This document shows, piece after piece, positions 21,140 to 31,373 of a stretch of DNA of 64,000 bases (the stretch's first letter is position 1; each line of letters begins with the position of its first letter). The notes under the pieces were generated by a model, which saw nothing but the letters and a program-made list of their open reading frames with translations, did no database searches and was not told the origin of the DNA. This DNA comes from Trypanosoma brucei gambiense DAL972 (taxonomy: Eukaryota; Euglenozoa; Kinetoplastea; Trypanosomatida; Trypanosomatidae), in NCBI RefSeq assembly GCF_000210295.1, contig NC_026744.1, forward strand, positions 372,001 through 436,000, read 5' to 3'. Both the position numbers and the translations under genes were made by a program.

Positions 21140-23677
21140 ATGCTGAAGCAATGTCTGCTGCAACGTTGTCTCGTACAGTATCGCTCTCTGATGTCCGTGG
21201 CAGATAAGCTGAATGGAATGCTCGACACGCGTCAGGGAAAGGGATTCACTCCACGGGAAACACTTAAAAATCACCTACGCTCAGAGGTTATGCCGCTTCT
21301 CAAAGGTACAAAGTTAGATAGACGTCATGACAGTATAACGTTCCGTCGGTCAATGAGTCAACTTGTTCGTGACGCCGCATTTGCAGCTGTTGTGGTCCAC
21401 GCGAATCCAACAGGCGCGTTCGTTACTTCCCTCACGGAGTGTATTAAACACGACCACGAGCGGATGCGATTTATTTCGTACATGACATCCGCTCAGTCTA
21501 GTCGCGTCATTGCCCACCTGTGTAAAGCGGGTGTACGAGACAGCGCAGCGTTATCACCATTGATCTCGCGCCTAGACTTCAACGAGCTGAAGGAGATTAG
21601 CCGAGCCATGTTTGCCCTAGTGGAAGAGGGCAAGTGCAACGAAGTTATTTTCCTTATCGTGCCCATGTATTGCGGGGAAAAATGGACACTCACTTATGAT
21701 GCCGGGAGAGGGCACACAAATACAGAAAATAGGAACTGCAACGTGTTTGAGGCAGTTCGCGTCTTGCGCGTGTTATCAAAAGCCGTTCGTAGTGTGGTAG
21801 AACGGCGGCGTACTGACCTTGAGGCGCAGGGTTCTTTGAGTCCACTTCCAATCGAAAGTATTCAACGCTTACGCACAAGCCTCGCAAACTTTATAATTGA
21901 GAATACTCAGGTTCTTCGTGGTGCACATTGGATTAATTTCACCCGAGCCATGATGCACTTTCCGCAAGAATTTAAGCTGGTGAAGTATCTGGAAGACTAC
22001 TCACCGGTTGTTCGGGCTGTTGAGGCGTTACAATTACCTAATCGAGGAGCTGGACAACAACTGATTGACACGATTGACACAACAGACCTGGCGGCGCTGG
22101 GAATGTCACGACTCTTTGAACCGGTTAAACACATGAAACGACCTCAGCAAAGCAGTGAAAGTGGCATGAGTGAAGGACCCCGAGGAAGTATTCTGGACGT
22201 TCCTCCAAGCGAGCTGTCGAAAATCATCCCTATCATCGAGCACCTGCCGAGCTCAAAGAGCATTCAGCAGTTGCGTCTTCAGTTTGTTGTCGATACTGTT
22301 GTGAAACGCTTGGAGTTTATGAATTTTGCCGATGTTGTGCATTTTCTTCATGTCTTGCGAAATATTGAGGGTTCTGCACAGTTTTCTACCTCGTTGGATG
22401 CGGCTGTAAATGTGGCGAGTAAGCGGCTACTTGAAGCTGGACCTGATTGCGATGTTAGTTCCGCACCATACCGCATTCCCTATGCCCGCCTTGTGCAACT
22501 GGCGACACTTCTTAGTGCCTTTCGGGTGAAGAGCTGCGTTGGTTTCGTAACTTACCTTTCCTACCTGGCACCGACACTGCGCTCTCTGAGGGTGGATGAT
22601 GCAACCGCCTTCATGTGTGCGTTAGCAACGATCGCCCCTAAGGACGGTCAGGAACTTTGCGCCAATGTGGGAAAGGAAATTCTTGATAGGGTAGGCGTTG
22701 ATTCGGAGCGAGGGGGCAACGCTGGTTTGTTCATGACCTTCCCTATATCATGTGTGAAGCTACTCCGGGCTGTTGTAATTCTGAATACTGTGCCTTCGTC
22801 TAACTTTGTATCGCTTATGTTCGGTGATACCGAAGGGCGAACACAGTTTTCTGAAGAATTTTGTGTTGAAGAAACCTCCGTGCTCTTCGATGTATCCCGC
22901 TCGCTATACCACTTCTCACGCATGAGGCCGGGGGATATGGCGTGGAACGAAACGCTGTGGTCAAAAGGTGTGATGGGCTTTCTTTTGCCTCTACTTCATT
23001 ACCTCTCCTCCATATGGCGTGATGGGTTAGTGTCGCCAGCTGGCAAGTCCCCTCGAGTAACATATATTCCTATTGCGTGGCGTAGTGCCGCCGAAACAAT
23101 TTTTCCCTTTGTCGACGTAAATCTTGATGTTATCTCGTTAAAAACGATGCAAGCACGCCTGGAAGAAGTATATCCATCCTGTCGCGATATCATTCTAATG
23201 GCAGTAGACGTAGCGGATGCCCAAATGCGGCTACGCGAAGGTGACACCGTCGCGGGTGAGCCAATCTCCTACTCGTCTAATGCATTTATTCATTTGGTGT
23301 ATTTTTTACTCATGGTTGAGCATATGATTTATCACGCGACATGGCAAGCCGAGATGGGGGGAAACACAGAAGACGGGGCGACCTTGAGGGAAAAGATGCA
23401 AGAATTGAAAGGAAACTACAACACACTCATTTCCACGAGTTGCATCGGCAAAACAGGGGCACAATGTGGAGGAGCAACGGCTTTATCCCTCCTGGAAAAG
23501 GCTTTCGTACAAGACGGAGAAGACGGAGGGAAATCCCCATTTTGCCTTAGTCGCAGTGAAGTGCTCGAAATAACTACCAACCTTCCATTTGCTCTCACAC
23601 TAGTGGTGAGTCAGGGTCCTGTCAACGAACTGTTCTGTGAACGTGCAGTATCGATTATGGTGAATGTTGACGACTAA
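21140..23677 (+). CDS. Hypothetical protein, 845 aa, probable mitochondrial import
   Basis: The first 20 or so residues from the ATG at 21140 contain Lys, Arg, Gln, Cys and Leu and no acid (MLKQCLLQRCLVQYRSLMS), fitting an amphipathic mitochondrial presequence. The rest looks mainly helical with many Leu/Val/Ala-rich segments, resembling helical-repeat proteins such as those in trypanosome mitochondrial RNA processing and ribosome assembly. I cannot place it in PPR, RAP or ARM families by eye. No membrane span or catalytic motif is seen. The upstream extension to a GTG at 20897 crosses the splice acceptor and a poly-Lys run and is rejected. The location is an inference; no function assigned. 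Confidence 0.87.
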   Translation: MLKQCLLQRCLVQYRSLMSVADKLNGMLDTRQGKGFTPRETLKNHLRSEVMPLLKGTKLDRRHDSITFRRSMSQLVRDAAFAAVVVHANPTGAFVTSLTECIKHDHERMRFISYMTSAQSSRVIAHLCKAGVRDSAALSPLISRLDFNELKEISRAMFALVEEGKCNEVIFLIVPMYCGEKWTLTYDAGRGHTNTENRNCNVFEAVRVLRVLSKAVRSVVERRRTDLEAQGSLSPLPIESIQRLRTSLANFIIENTQVLRGAHWINFTRAMMHFPQEFKLVKYLEDYSPVVRAVEALQLPNRGAGQQLIDTIDTTDLAALGMSRLFEPVKHMKRPQQSSESGMSEGPRGSILDVPPSELSKIIPIIEHLPSSKSIQQLRLQFVVDTVVKRLEFMNFADVVHFLHVLRNIEGSAQFSTSLDAAVNVASKRLLEAGPDCDVSSAPYRIPYARLVQLATLLSAFRVKSCVGFVTYLSYLAPTLRSLRVDDATAFMCALATIAPKDGQELCANVGKEILDRVGVDSERGGNAGLFMTFPISCVKLLRAVVILNTVPSSNFVSLMFGDTEGRTQFSEEFCVEETSVLFDVSRSLYHFSRMRPGDMAWNETLWSKGVMGFLLPLLHYLSSIWRDGLVSPAGKSPRVTYIPIAWRSAAETIFPFVDVNLDVISLKTMQARLEEVYPSCRDIILMAVDVADAQMRLREGDTVAGEPISYSSNAFIHLVYFLLMVEHMIYHATWQAEMGGNTEDGATLREKMQELKGNYNTLISTSCIGKTGAQCGGATALSLLEKAFVQDGEDGGKSPFCLSRSEVLEITTNLPFALTLVVSQGPVNELFCERAVSIMVNVDD

Positions 23678-23837
23678 GGGCTGGAATTACATCATGATTC
23701 CTTACTGATAGCAGGAGAAAACATCGAAACATGGAATTGCAAGAGTGAAAAGTAAGAAGGGGTGGTTGTGACGACTCTATAACTGAGGGTAAACAAAGGC
23801 GTGGCCTGTTGTGTCTTTGGTCGGTAAGCCGTGTGTC

Positions 23838-23993
23838 ATGTACGGTTCCGCAACTGACCTGAGGATTACATGGGCCCGCTCAGAGTCAAGAGGAGCAAAA
23901 ACGGGTACTTCACCATCAATGCCTGCGCGTTACCGCAGACGTTTCAAACTAAATCGACTACGACACCGGGGGGAGGTGTGCCAGGGAAGCTAA
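23838..23993 (+). CDS. Possible small basic protein (51 codons)
   Basis: This is an ATG-initiated frame of 51 codons in a GC-richer island between two genes. The translation is strongly basic at the C-terminal half (ARYRRRFKLNRLRHRGE). The frame is also open upstream to a GTG at 23811. The pyrimidine tract before it is weak. I do not recognise the product. It could equally be part of the 3' untranslated region of the preceding gene. It is listed because base composition and sequence look more gene-like than the surroundings. Confidence 0.25.
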   Translation: MYGSATDLRITWARSESRGAKTGTSPSMPARYRRRFKLNRLRHRGEVCQGS

Positions 23994-24191
23994 ATACATT
24001 TATGTTTTTGTAACAGCAAGCCTATTTCTTGCCAGATCGGTCTTTACAATATTGAAAGCCTAGTGTGCTCGTTCTACCATCTTCACAAGATGCGCCTTTC
24101 GACACCTGAAGTTACTAGCAGTATCGTCAGTGCGCGTACCGTTTTTTTAAAAAATTTTGCTCTATAGTTGTTGGTTGTGTTTTGTGGGTTG

Positions 24192-24254
24192 CCAACTCCC
24201 TCCTGCTCACTATTTTTAATGTATCACCAATCCCCATTTTCATTACATATGTAG
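24192..24254 (+). promoter_or_regulatory. Predicted trans-splice acceptor for the 416-aa protein gene
   Basis: A C/T-rich tract at 24192-24245 is followed by the AG at 24253-24254, leaving about 78 nt before the ATG at 24333. Confidence 0.45.
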
Positions 24255-24332
24255 GCGAGAACGAGCTGCATTGGGGGTGCAGAGTGTCGAAAAGGAGACG
24301 AGAGCGCTGAGAATAGTAAGATATATATCACT

Positions 24333-25583
24333 ATGTCACATCGAATAAGTTCAACTAACAACCCCTTCAGCGAGCGGGATTTTAACCTCTTGAAATCTGG
24401 TGCTCTTGAGAAGTCACGGTCTGTGGTTTCTAGACGTGAGCAGGTATGGGATAACATTGTTGATGTTGGTGAGGGAGTGAAGGCAAATGATGTGGAGGAG
24501 CTGATGGCGCGGCTAGAGCAACACGGTCTACGGCGAGTACTTGCCGAAAACGAAGGGGGAACTGGTGCCCTTCATGTGGCGGATGGCGCACACGGAACCG
24601 AAAATTGTGATACCTCAACAGAAGACATTGATGAGGACGATAGTTGCGAAAAACGAGCACCATACTACTACATGTGTGTCCCGTGTGAATTGTCATTAAC
24701 TGAAATTTCCACCAAACCAGCAACCATGAGGATGTTGCAAGATGCCCATTATCACTTCTCGTCCGCTGAGCATCGATGTATTGCATCGTGGATGGGTGTG
24801 GTTGATATTGAGAAGACACTTGCTGTCACATCACGGCTAGAAGTTGGGGGGTACATTAGAATTTTTGTTAATGGTATTCCTTTTCTTATATCGGCCCGTC
24901 CGGGAGGCGGAGGTATGTTCTATCCACTTCCCCACGAAACAGTGGAGGCACGGGAACAATCGGGACGAAACGCAGAACCCAGCAAGGGAACTGCAGTTCG
25001 AAAGGAAATTTGGTACAGACCCCTACAAAGCGTATTTACAAGGTGTAAACAAATCCTCTACACCGCCGCTTCGCGTCAGAAGTTGCGTGGAGAGAGCAGT
25101 CCATTCCGTGCCCAAAGGCGCAACGGTATTGTGCTGCTGCACATCCCAATGAAAACGTACGAGCGGGAGAGTTTTATTCGAGGGCCGTCGGTGCCAGCCC
25201 TCTTTGAGGTACAAAGGGAGCGAGTGTCGAATAAGAAAAGGAGACACAAAGAAAACGGAACCCGGACTTGTTATGTGATGCGCGAGAAACCAATAGCAGC
25301 CTGGGAGGACGAGGATGACTCAACGGATGCGATAAGTAAAGTTACTGTGAAGGAGGAGGGCGTGTACCGCCTTGTATTGCTTTGTTCAGATGATGTCAGA
25401 AGGTCTATCAGACAAGCAGAGGAAGAGGAACACGAACCGGAAACGCGGGTGTCGGGTGAGGTGACTCATCCTCTTACGGTGGAGGCCTTACAAATGATTG
25501 GAGGGACAACCAGAGAAGAAAGCAACCAGTCGGACGGCAAATCTCTGAGCTACGATTCAAGTTCTTGGAGCCGAAAAACATAA
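24333..25583 (+). CDS. Hypothetical protein, 416 aa
   Basis: The family is not recognised. The N-terminal 80 residues are helical and charged. An acidic stretch (about 95-110) follows. The centre (about 150-195) looks beta-rich, with alternating hydrophobics around GGYIRIFVNGIPFLI and a glycine-rich loop. The second half is basic and probably disordered, with an acidic patch near residue 325 and a Ser-rich end. No signal peptide or membrane span. The start is the first ATG after the predicted acceptor. The uninterrupted 1.25-kb frame is good evidence for a gene. Probably restricted to kinetoplastids. Confidence 0.85.
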   Translation: MSHRISSTNNPFSERDFNLLKSGALEKSRSVVSRREQVWDNIVDVGEGVKANDVEELMARLEQHGLRRVLAENEGGTGALHVADGAHGTENCDTSTEDIDEDDSCEKRAPYYYMCVPCELSLTEISTKPATMRMLQDAHYHFSSAEHRCIASWMGVVDIEKTLAVTSRLEVGGYIRIFVNGIPFLISARPGGGGMFYPLPHETVEAREQSGRNAEPSKGTAVRKEIWYRPLQSVFTRCKQILYTAASRQKLRGESSPFRAQRRNGIVLLHIPMKTYERESFIRGPSVPALFEVQRERVSNKKRRHKENGTRTCYVMREKPIAAWEDEDDSTDAISKVTVKEEGVYRLVLLCSDDVRRSIRQAEEEEHEPETRVSGEVTHPLTVEALQMIGGTTREESNQSDGKSLSYDSSSWSRKT

Positions 25584-25861
25584 AACAGAAAAATGCATTT
25601 ATGGGACCGTTAAGAGGGGGATGCACGACGGCGCATATCACTGTTCTGGTTTTCTTCTTTTTCTTTTGTAACTTTTCTTTTTGTAGTTTCTCGCTTCTGT
25701 TACTTTTACTTTCCCGTTATTGTTGTTCGTCGGTTAATATCAATGTGATTGGGGAATCGGCTCTATATGGCAATAATGGACGGTGCGCCATATCAAAAAA
25801 AAACTGTGAGCCTTGTAAGATAATATGTGGTGAGGGGAAGTGAGTGGAGCTCCACATTTTA

Positions 25862-25878
25862 GAGCGCGAGCCGCGCTC
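25862..25878. repeat. Short GC-rich inverted repeat (7-bp stem, 3-base loop)
   Basis: GAGCGCG and its exact reverse complement CGCGCTC flank AGC. It sits in AT-rich DNA, downstream of the 416-codon gene, and is followed by a T run and A run. Bacterial-type termination is not expected in this organism. It may be a structured element in a 3' untranslated region. Confidence 0.5.
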
Positions 25879-25983
25879 GTAACGATCCTCGTTTTTTAAA
25901 AAATATTTTTGAGCCATTTAGTGGTCAAACGCGGGTCGTGCTTTCCTTACGGCTTCGTCTAATACCGTGTCTCCCTTCAACGA

Positions 25984-26010
25984 ATATATATATATATATA
26001 TATATATATA
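25984..26010. repeat. (AT)n microsatellite
   Basis: Twenty-seven bases of uninterrupted alternating A and T in the intergenic region. Confidence 0.95.
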
Positions 26011-26020
26011 GCGCTGCCCG

Positions 26021-26074
26021 CTTACTTCTTTCTCTCCCCTTTTTTTTCCTTTCATCTCTCTGGTTGTGCTGAAG
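26021..26074 (+). promoter_or_regulatory. Predicted trans-splice acceptor for WD40 gene
   Basis: A long C/T tract (26021-26060) precedes the AG at 26073-26074, giving a leader of about 175 nt before the ATG at 26250. Confidence 0.5.
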
Positions 26075-26249
26075 CACATACACGCAAACGTACACAGGAA
26101 GGGGTGTTCGAGTAGTCAAAAAAAAAAAATTACATCTGGAACTAGGCACAAACGTGCGTAGTGTTTTTTTTTTGTGTAAGGTAATTTGAAAGAGGAGGGG
26201 TGAAAAGAGAGACAGGTGTAACTATACCAGTCTACCAACGCCCCTCAGT

Positions 26250-28829
26250 ATGCCGGAAAAACCTGGATCACATTCCATGATAAATTCATGTAATGCCCGC
26301 GTTGTCTCTACGCCTTTTGGAATCAATGGATTAGAGTGCTACGACGGAAACTTAAGTGTCAATCACCCCCGTGTGTTAAATTCTGCTACTTCCAGAAATG
26401 AGACTGCAGTGGGAGGAGCACTTGGGATTCGTAACTTATGCAACCGAAACAAAGAGGAGATGGATTTTGATAAACCAATTGTCTTAGCTTCTCTACATCA
26501 CAAGGGTAGACTAGTGGTGTGGGATGCGGACACAATGGATGTATTGGGAACATGTGATCACAGCGGCGCATCGGTGATTGAATGTGTGATTACCCCAACT
26601 TATATTTATGTGCGCGTAGAAAACGAGGGGTGTCTTGAGGACAAGGAAGCAAGTATTTTTATTTGGCACACGAAGTCGCTTAAATTGTGCGACCGTGTTG
26701 TGGCCCACGATGGTCGTGTGACATCGTTTGCGGTGAGTGATGAAAGTGACGCCTGCTTCGCAACTGCTGGAGTGGATCAAATGGTGCACCTCTGGGATTT
26801 GGCGAAGGACCACATGATACCCGTACAAAAAATTGCACTTAAAAGCAGTGTGACGGTTTCACTTTACTATGCAGGCAAAATCTTTGCCAGTTACGCAGGC
26901 TCTCCGATGGTTGTGTGGGATGCGGTCTCTGGGAAGGAAGTTTTTCGTACAAAGGAGGAAAGTGGGAGAATAACCCTTGTTCGTTGGATAAACGATCCTC
27001 AGCGCGTTAAGAGCAAACGTCGGGTAGCGCAGGATCTCTCTATTATTGTTGGTTTCAACGACGGGTTTATTAAGGAATGGTCGATTCACACGGCACATTC
27101 TTCTTCCTCCTCCAGTTCCAGCGTTTCTCTGGCCTTGAAGTGGGCTCATAAAGTTCATCGGTCTCAAATTGACGATATCTGCGGAGATGATGAAGTTGTA
27201 CTAAGTTGCAGCGCACTCGATGGCGCATTTCTGCTTCTTCCTTCGACAGGAAATGCGGCATCGCTCTTTTCTTACGGTGCGCGTATAGGACTACTTGATA
27301 CGTGTTCGAAACTTGCCATCGTTGGAGCAGAGGACGGTTCTGTCGCTGTGTTTTCCTACGCCGAGTTTTACATGGGGAGAAGTGTCCCGGGTAAGTTATC
27401 AGTATTTCGTCCTCACGTTGGTAGTGTTACAGGCATGTTCCTCCAGCTGCAAAGGAATCAGAAGTGGGACAGGCTCATGTGCAGTTCAGCTGACGGAAAG
27501 CTGTTGTTCTTGGATTACAGCAAGAGTCGCTGTGGGTCGTGGATTGAAAGGGTGAAATCTCAAACTGTGGACTTCATTCCCCGCACTGGTGGCATTATTG
27601 TTCCGCAAAAAGACGGAAAGGTTAGCATAGTGAATCGAGACACTTTAGCATTCAGCTCTAAACAACCATCGCTGAAGCTGTCCAAGTCAGTCATTACAGT
27701 CCGATGGGCTGATGCGTATAACAAGCTACTTTTGGGATACGAAACGGGGGAAATTGCGGTGTATGAATGTCGAATAGACAACAATAACATCGTATCTTTC
27801 TTCAAACTGGAAGAGCGAGGGTTGTCGCCGTATTTTGTTCCACTTATTGCCCTTAGTGAGCCTTCCTCGCACCTGGCAGTGGCATGTTTTAGGAAGGAGA
27901 CACTGCATGAGGGTGGTTTCTTAGTCATTGATGTGGAGCATGCCGACATCACTTTCCCCTTGCAGTACCTACAACGATCATATGCCATCCGCTGCAGCAT
28001 AATCCCTCTGAAGGATATGGAGGATTGCGATTACACTGTTATTTTGTTACTTAGAGATGGCAGTATCCTTCAGTACTTGGGAGATGCAGAGGAAAGAGTC
28101 GATGCCGTACTTACGAGGACCATATCTAATTCTCAACTCCCCAATGTGCGCTCGATGGAACTGACAGGTTTGAGCATTTTCCCCTCTCAATATGTTCTTT
28201 CGGTGGAGCAAACGACGACAGACGCACCAAAAATCACTCTCATATACGCGGAGGGACCTCATCTGAAGAGGGCAACATTTAGTGCAACTGCAGCGGGATC
28301 TGTGGAGGTGACAGATTTTGCCGAGAAGGGAGCGAACGCTTCTCAACAAACAGAGGAAAAAAAGCTTGGAGACGTGGTTTGCCTGACGGGTATTTTTCAG
28401 GGTGACTTGGGCCTGGCTGTGGTTCGAGATTCCCCATTTGTTGACCTTGTCAGTCCAGGAGGTGAATATTTGTACCGCATTTGGTACGGTGGAGATGTCC
28501 TCAACTACGACATGGAAGGTCGACGCCGGAGACAACTTAGTTTCCCCTTTGATCCTGCCATTCTTAATGAAAAAAAGAGTCTTGCAATGAATTCATCCTG
28601 CAGTGCTTGCTGTGTTTCCTTCTGTGCGGAACGGCGATATCTTGCCATTGGTTACCGTGATGGTACGGTGCAACTCTTTGATACAACGCAGCATGTCATA
28701 TTTGCTCGCTTCATGGCTCACACGGCAACAGTCACCTCCATATGGGCCTTCCCCCACGCCATGGTTTCTTTTTCTGTAGATGGAAGCTGTTACGTGGGAA
28801 GGGTGACCCGTCGTGTGTTATTTGGTTAG
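26250..28829 (+). CDS. WD40-repeat protein, 859 aa
   Basis: Repeated beta-propeller blades are visible. Examples are GRLVVWDADTMDVLGTCDH (about residues 85-103), HDGRVTSF...GVDQMVHLWDLAKD (about 150-188), PMVVWDAVSGKEVF (about 222-235) and, at the C-terminus, AIGYRDGTVQLFDT followed by HTATVTSIWAF (about 798-835). The length is enough for two seven-bladed propellers. A run of eight serines occurs near residue 285. There is no signal peptide, membrane span or extra catalytic domain. Such proteins are scaffolds; many large trypanosome WD40 proteins are axonemal or intraflagellar, others act in ribosome biogenesis, and the sequence does not decide between them. The start is the first ATG after the acceptor. 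Confidence 0.9.
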   Translation: MPEKPGSHSMINSCNARVVSTPFGINGLECYDGNLSVNHPRVLNSATSRNETAVGGALGIRNLCNRNKEEMDFDKPIVLASLHHKGRLVVWDADTMDVLGTCDHSGASVIECVITPTYIYVRVENEGCLEDKEASIFIWHTKSLKLCDRVVAHDGRVTSFAVSDESDACFATAGVDQMVHLWDLAKDHMIPVQKIALKSSVTVSLYYAGKIFASYAGSPMVVWDAVSGKEVFRTKEESGRITLVRWINDPQRVKSKRRVAQDLSIIVGFNDGFIKEWSIHTAHSSSSSSSSVSLALKWAHKVHRSQIDDICGDDEVVLSCSALDGAFLLLPSTGNAASLFSYGARIGLLDTCSKLAIVGAEDGSVAVFSYAEFYMGRSVPGKLSVFRPHVGSVTGMFLQLQRNQKWDRLMCSSADGKLLFLDYSKSRCGSWIERVKSQTVDFIPRTGGIIVPQKDGKVSIVNRDTLAFSSKQPSLKLSKSVITVRWADAYNKLLLGYETGEIAVYECRIDNNNIVSFFKLEERGLSPYFVPLIALSEPSSHLAVACFRKETLHEGGFLVIDVEHADITFPLQYLQRSYAIRCSIIPLKDMEDCDYTVILLLRDGSILQYLGDAEERVDAVLTRTISNSQLPNVRSMELTGLSIFPSQYVLSVEQTTTDAPKITLIYAEGPHLKRATFSATAAGSVEVTDFAEKGANASQQTEEKKLGDVVCLTGIFQGDLGLAVVRDSPFVDLVSPGGEYLYRIWYGGDVLNYDMEGRRRRQLSFPFDPAILNEKKSLAMNSSCSACCVSFCAERRYLAIGYRDGTVQLFDTTQHVIFARFMAHTATVTSIWAFPHAMVSFSVDGSCYVGRVTRRVLFG

Positions 28830-29952
28830 TTTGTTTTTTTTCTTTTTCTTTTTTTTTATTTTACTTTCTTTTTTCTTTCTTTTTTGAGTCCGACTAAGTT
28901 TCTATCTGTTGTCTCTCTATAATCCTCATAGAACCCAAACAAACGCACTAGTGGAGCGTTGTTGACCAAAAGATGTTGGAGGGCAACCGAAAAAAAAAAA
29001 AGAGAAAGTGTTTGTGTTTGTGTATGTGTTTCGCTGGTTAATCTTAAAGACAACTTTTGCCGTTTGACTGTCCCCTTTACCCCGCGTATGTACCATCAGA
29101 AAACGAGAAGAGGGATATGATGAAAGAAAAATGCATTAATATTTGTTAATGTAATTCAACAGGACAAACCACCGCTAACGGCCTGAAGATAAGTGTCATT
29201 TCCTACTGCCAGCATGGAAGGGTTTCTGATAGTTGCTAGTGAACAGCAGTAGAAGTGAAGGGGTGCCCGAAAAAAAAAAAAATATGGTTACAAGGGAGAA
29301 AATGGCTATCAAAGGTCATGTACTAATGATTATTTTTAAAAAAAAGAAGAAAAATGAGAAAAAGGTGGGGAAGGGGAGGCAACAACGATAGAACATTTAA
29401 TAATGGTCCCTCCTCTGATATTAGTTGGATGATAGATGTCGGTGCGAGTGTGCCATCCATTTTTTTTGTTCTTTTCATTACATTAATAATCCAAGGTGTG
29501 GAGTGGTGGTGACTCCCACCCACTCCTCTTCGTTTGCTGTCTTTCCTCCCTTTTGTCTTTTTTTTAAAAAGCTACTGCATCGCGCTGCGTAAAAGGGGGA
29601 AAAAACGACCCAGAAGTTTAAAAAAAAAAACAGACGTTTATAACCGCAAATACAAAAGCTATGGCAAGTTCAAGTGGTGTGTTGCTGAACCGAGTTGGCC
29701 GACTGGGGTGTGTTTTCCTTTTCTTTTTTTTTTGTTTTTCATGTCACAATTGTGTAAACGTACAGTTATTGTTGAGGCACCTCCCCTCTGTGTGCTCAAT
29801 TTCTTTTTTAAATCATGACGGCGGTGGTGATGATGATTCCAATGAGAAAGGGAGAATGAAGGGGTGAAGAGAAGCAAACAAATATGTTTTTTTTTTTCTA
29901 TTCTCTGCATTGAAAACGTAACGGGGCGTTAACAATATCGGGGTGGGGGGTA

Positions 29953-30007
29953 CCCGTTAGGTCCAGTAATAAAGTCACTGGACCGCAACCAACACGACGG
30001 GTTTAGA
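29953..30007 (+). ncRNA. Candidate structured RNA: nested stem-loop followed by AGA
   Basis: An outer pair CCCGT (29953-29957) with ACGGG (29997-30001) encloses a perfect 7-bp stem GTCCAGT (29961-29967) with ACTGGAC (29977-29983). AGA follows at 30005-30007. Trypanosome H/ACA-like guide RNAs are single hairpins ending in an AGA box, which this resembles in outline. The internal loop is lopsided (3 versus 13 bases) and the spacing is not ideal, so the call is speculative. Confidence 0.2.
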
Positions 30008-31073
30008 GGAAATCGCAACTTGTGCACGAGTGAAGAAGTTGGAGTGACGTGTAATTATGCGGTTAATTTGATTGTAGCTACTTCCTTCCTTCCTTCTCTT
30101 TCTCTATCTCTATCTCTATCTCTTCACGTTTCGTTTGGTAGTGACTTTTGAAATTGCCCCTTTAATTCTCTCAAGTTATCTTTCTCGGATATAAATAAAT
30201 AAATGTAACTCGTCTACCTCGGTGGTGGGTGTCTTTTTCTTTTTTTCTTTTTTTTTGTTTTTTTGGTACAGTTAATCCATTGACATACATTGTTAACGGT
30301 TGCCGCTTCGAGGCGTGTAATGCTCCTTCATTCACTTACCCATATACATATTTGTGTGGTTTTAGCGGAAAGAGATTTGTTTGTTTTGTTTTGTTTTTGA
30401 GAAAATAATTGTGTTGGTTGTTACGTATGCACTTATATCCGTCAATGCAATTCAACCTTTTGCAAAACGAAAGAGTAGTGTCTGCATATTTTTGTACTTT
30501 TTCCCTCTATTGTCCGGAAAAATATTTTAAAAAGACAGAATGGTCAATGAAAGGGACGGATGGTGCCGTTTATTACATAATAATGATCAGGTGTTTTTCT
30601 AACGTGTTTGATTTTCCTCTGGATGTTTCTTGTTCATCCTTTCGTTAGGTATTATTACTCTTCTTTTTTTTTTTTAAGAGAAGTGTGAAACGCGGCACCC
30701 GTATCACGCCCGGGCACTCAGAAACATATACATGTATGTATGTATATATATATAATCTTATACTGTTAACAAGTGTAGATTTGTAGCTTCCTAACCCGTT
30801 TGTTTGTGTATGTTGGAAGTAGAGTTGCGTATTTGTGTCCCACAGGACTCTCGACTGTCATTTGCACAGTTAAGTGTTTGTTTGACAGAAGTATCATTTG
30901 CTTACGCTTTCACTCACCCACATACACCTACATATATATATATATATTTATATTTATTTATTTATATATTTATCTACACGCATGAGCTTCAGTCACGCAA
31001 AAATTCACTTCTTTCTCCTCCCTAACTCTACAAACTTTCATATCTTCCATTCCCCTCCTCAAAAAAAAAAAAA

Positions 31074-31111
31074 TTATTCTCTCCTTTATCATCTTTCCCC
31101 AAATTGGATAG
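31074..31111 (+). promoter_or_regulatory. Predicted trans-splice acceptor for Rib72-like gene
   Basis: A C/T tract at 31074-31100 leads to the AG at 31110-31111, about 260 nt before the ATG at 31374. Another strong C/T tract ends near 31060. Confidence 0.4.
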
Positions 31112-31373
31112 TAGTAGATATTATTAGGAGAAAAGTGGGAAAGACACATTCAGATATACGCGTACGCAGAAATAACTAAGTCAGATACAGGAAAGAGTTG
31201 TTTTTTTTTTTCGTTGTGGGGGGTTAGAGATCTCTACCTATTTCGTCACCTCCGTTAGAAGCGGTTAGAGGAGGGGGAAAACAATAAAGGAGGGAAAGAG
31301 TTTCTTTTTTTGATTTTTTTCGAGGTATAAAACAAACACTTGGCGGGGGTGGGGTGGACCGCCACATTCAGCA

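Larger units (their letters stand above)
23678..24332. other. Intergenic region with one GC-richer patch
   Basis: Mostly untranslated sequence. A GC-richer patch at about 23795-23995 stands out from the AT-rich flanks and holds the small basic open frame listed separately. Confidence 0.55.
25584..26249. other. Intergenic region with TA microsatellite and hairpin
   Basis: Holds the 17-base GC-rich hairpin at 25862-25878, the (AT)n run at 25984-26010 and the predicted acceptor for the WD40 gene. No gene seen. Confidence 0.6.
28830..31373. other. Long intergenic region, 2.5 kb
   Basis: The longest gap between core genes. It is AT/T-rich with TCTCTA repeats near 30105-30124, TA runs near 30740 and 30935, and a GC-richer island at about 29930-30060 that contains a nested stem-loop. 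No open frame has gene-like composition. It may contain long untranslated regions or a non-coding RNA. Confidence 0.55.
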
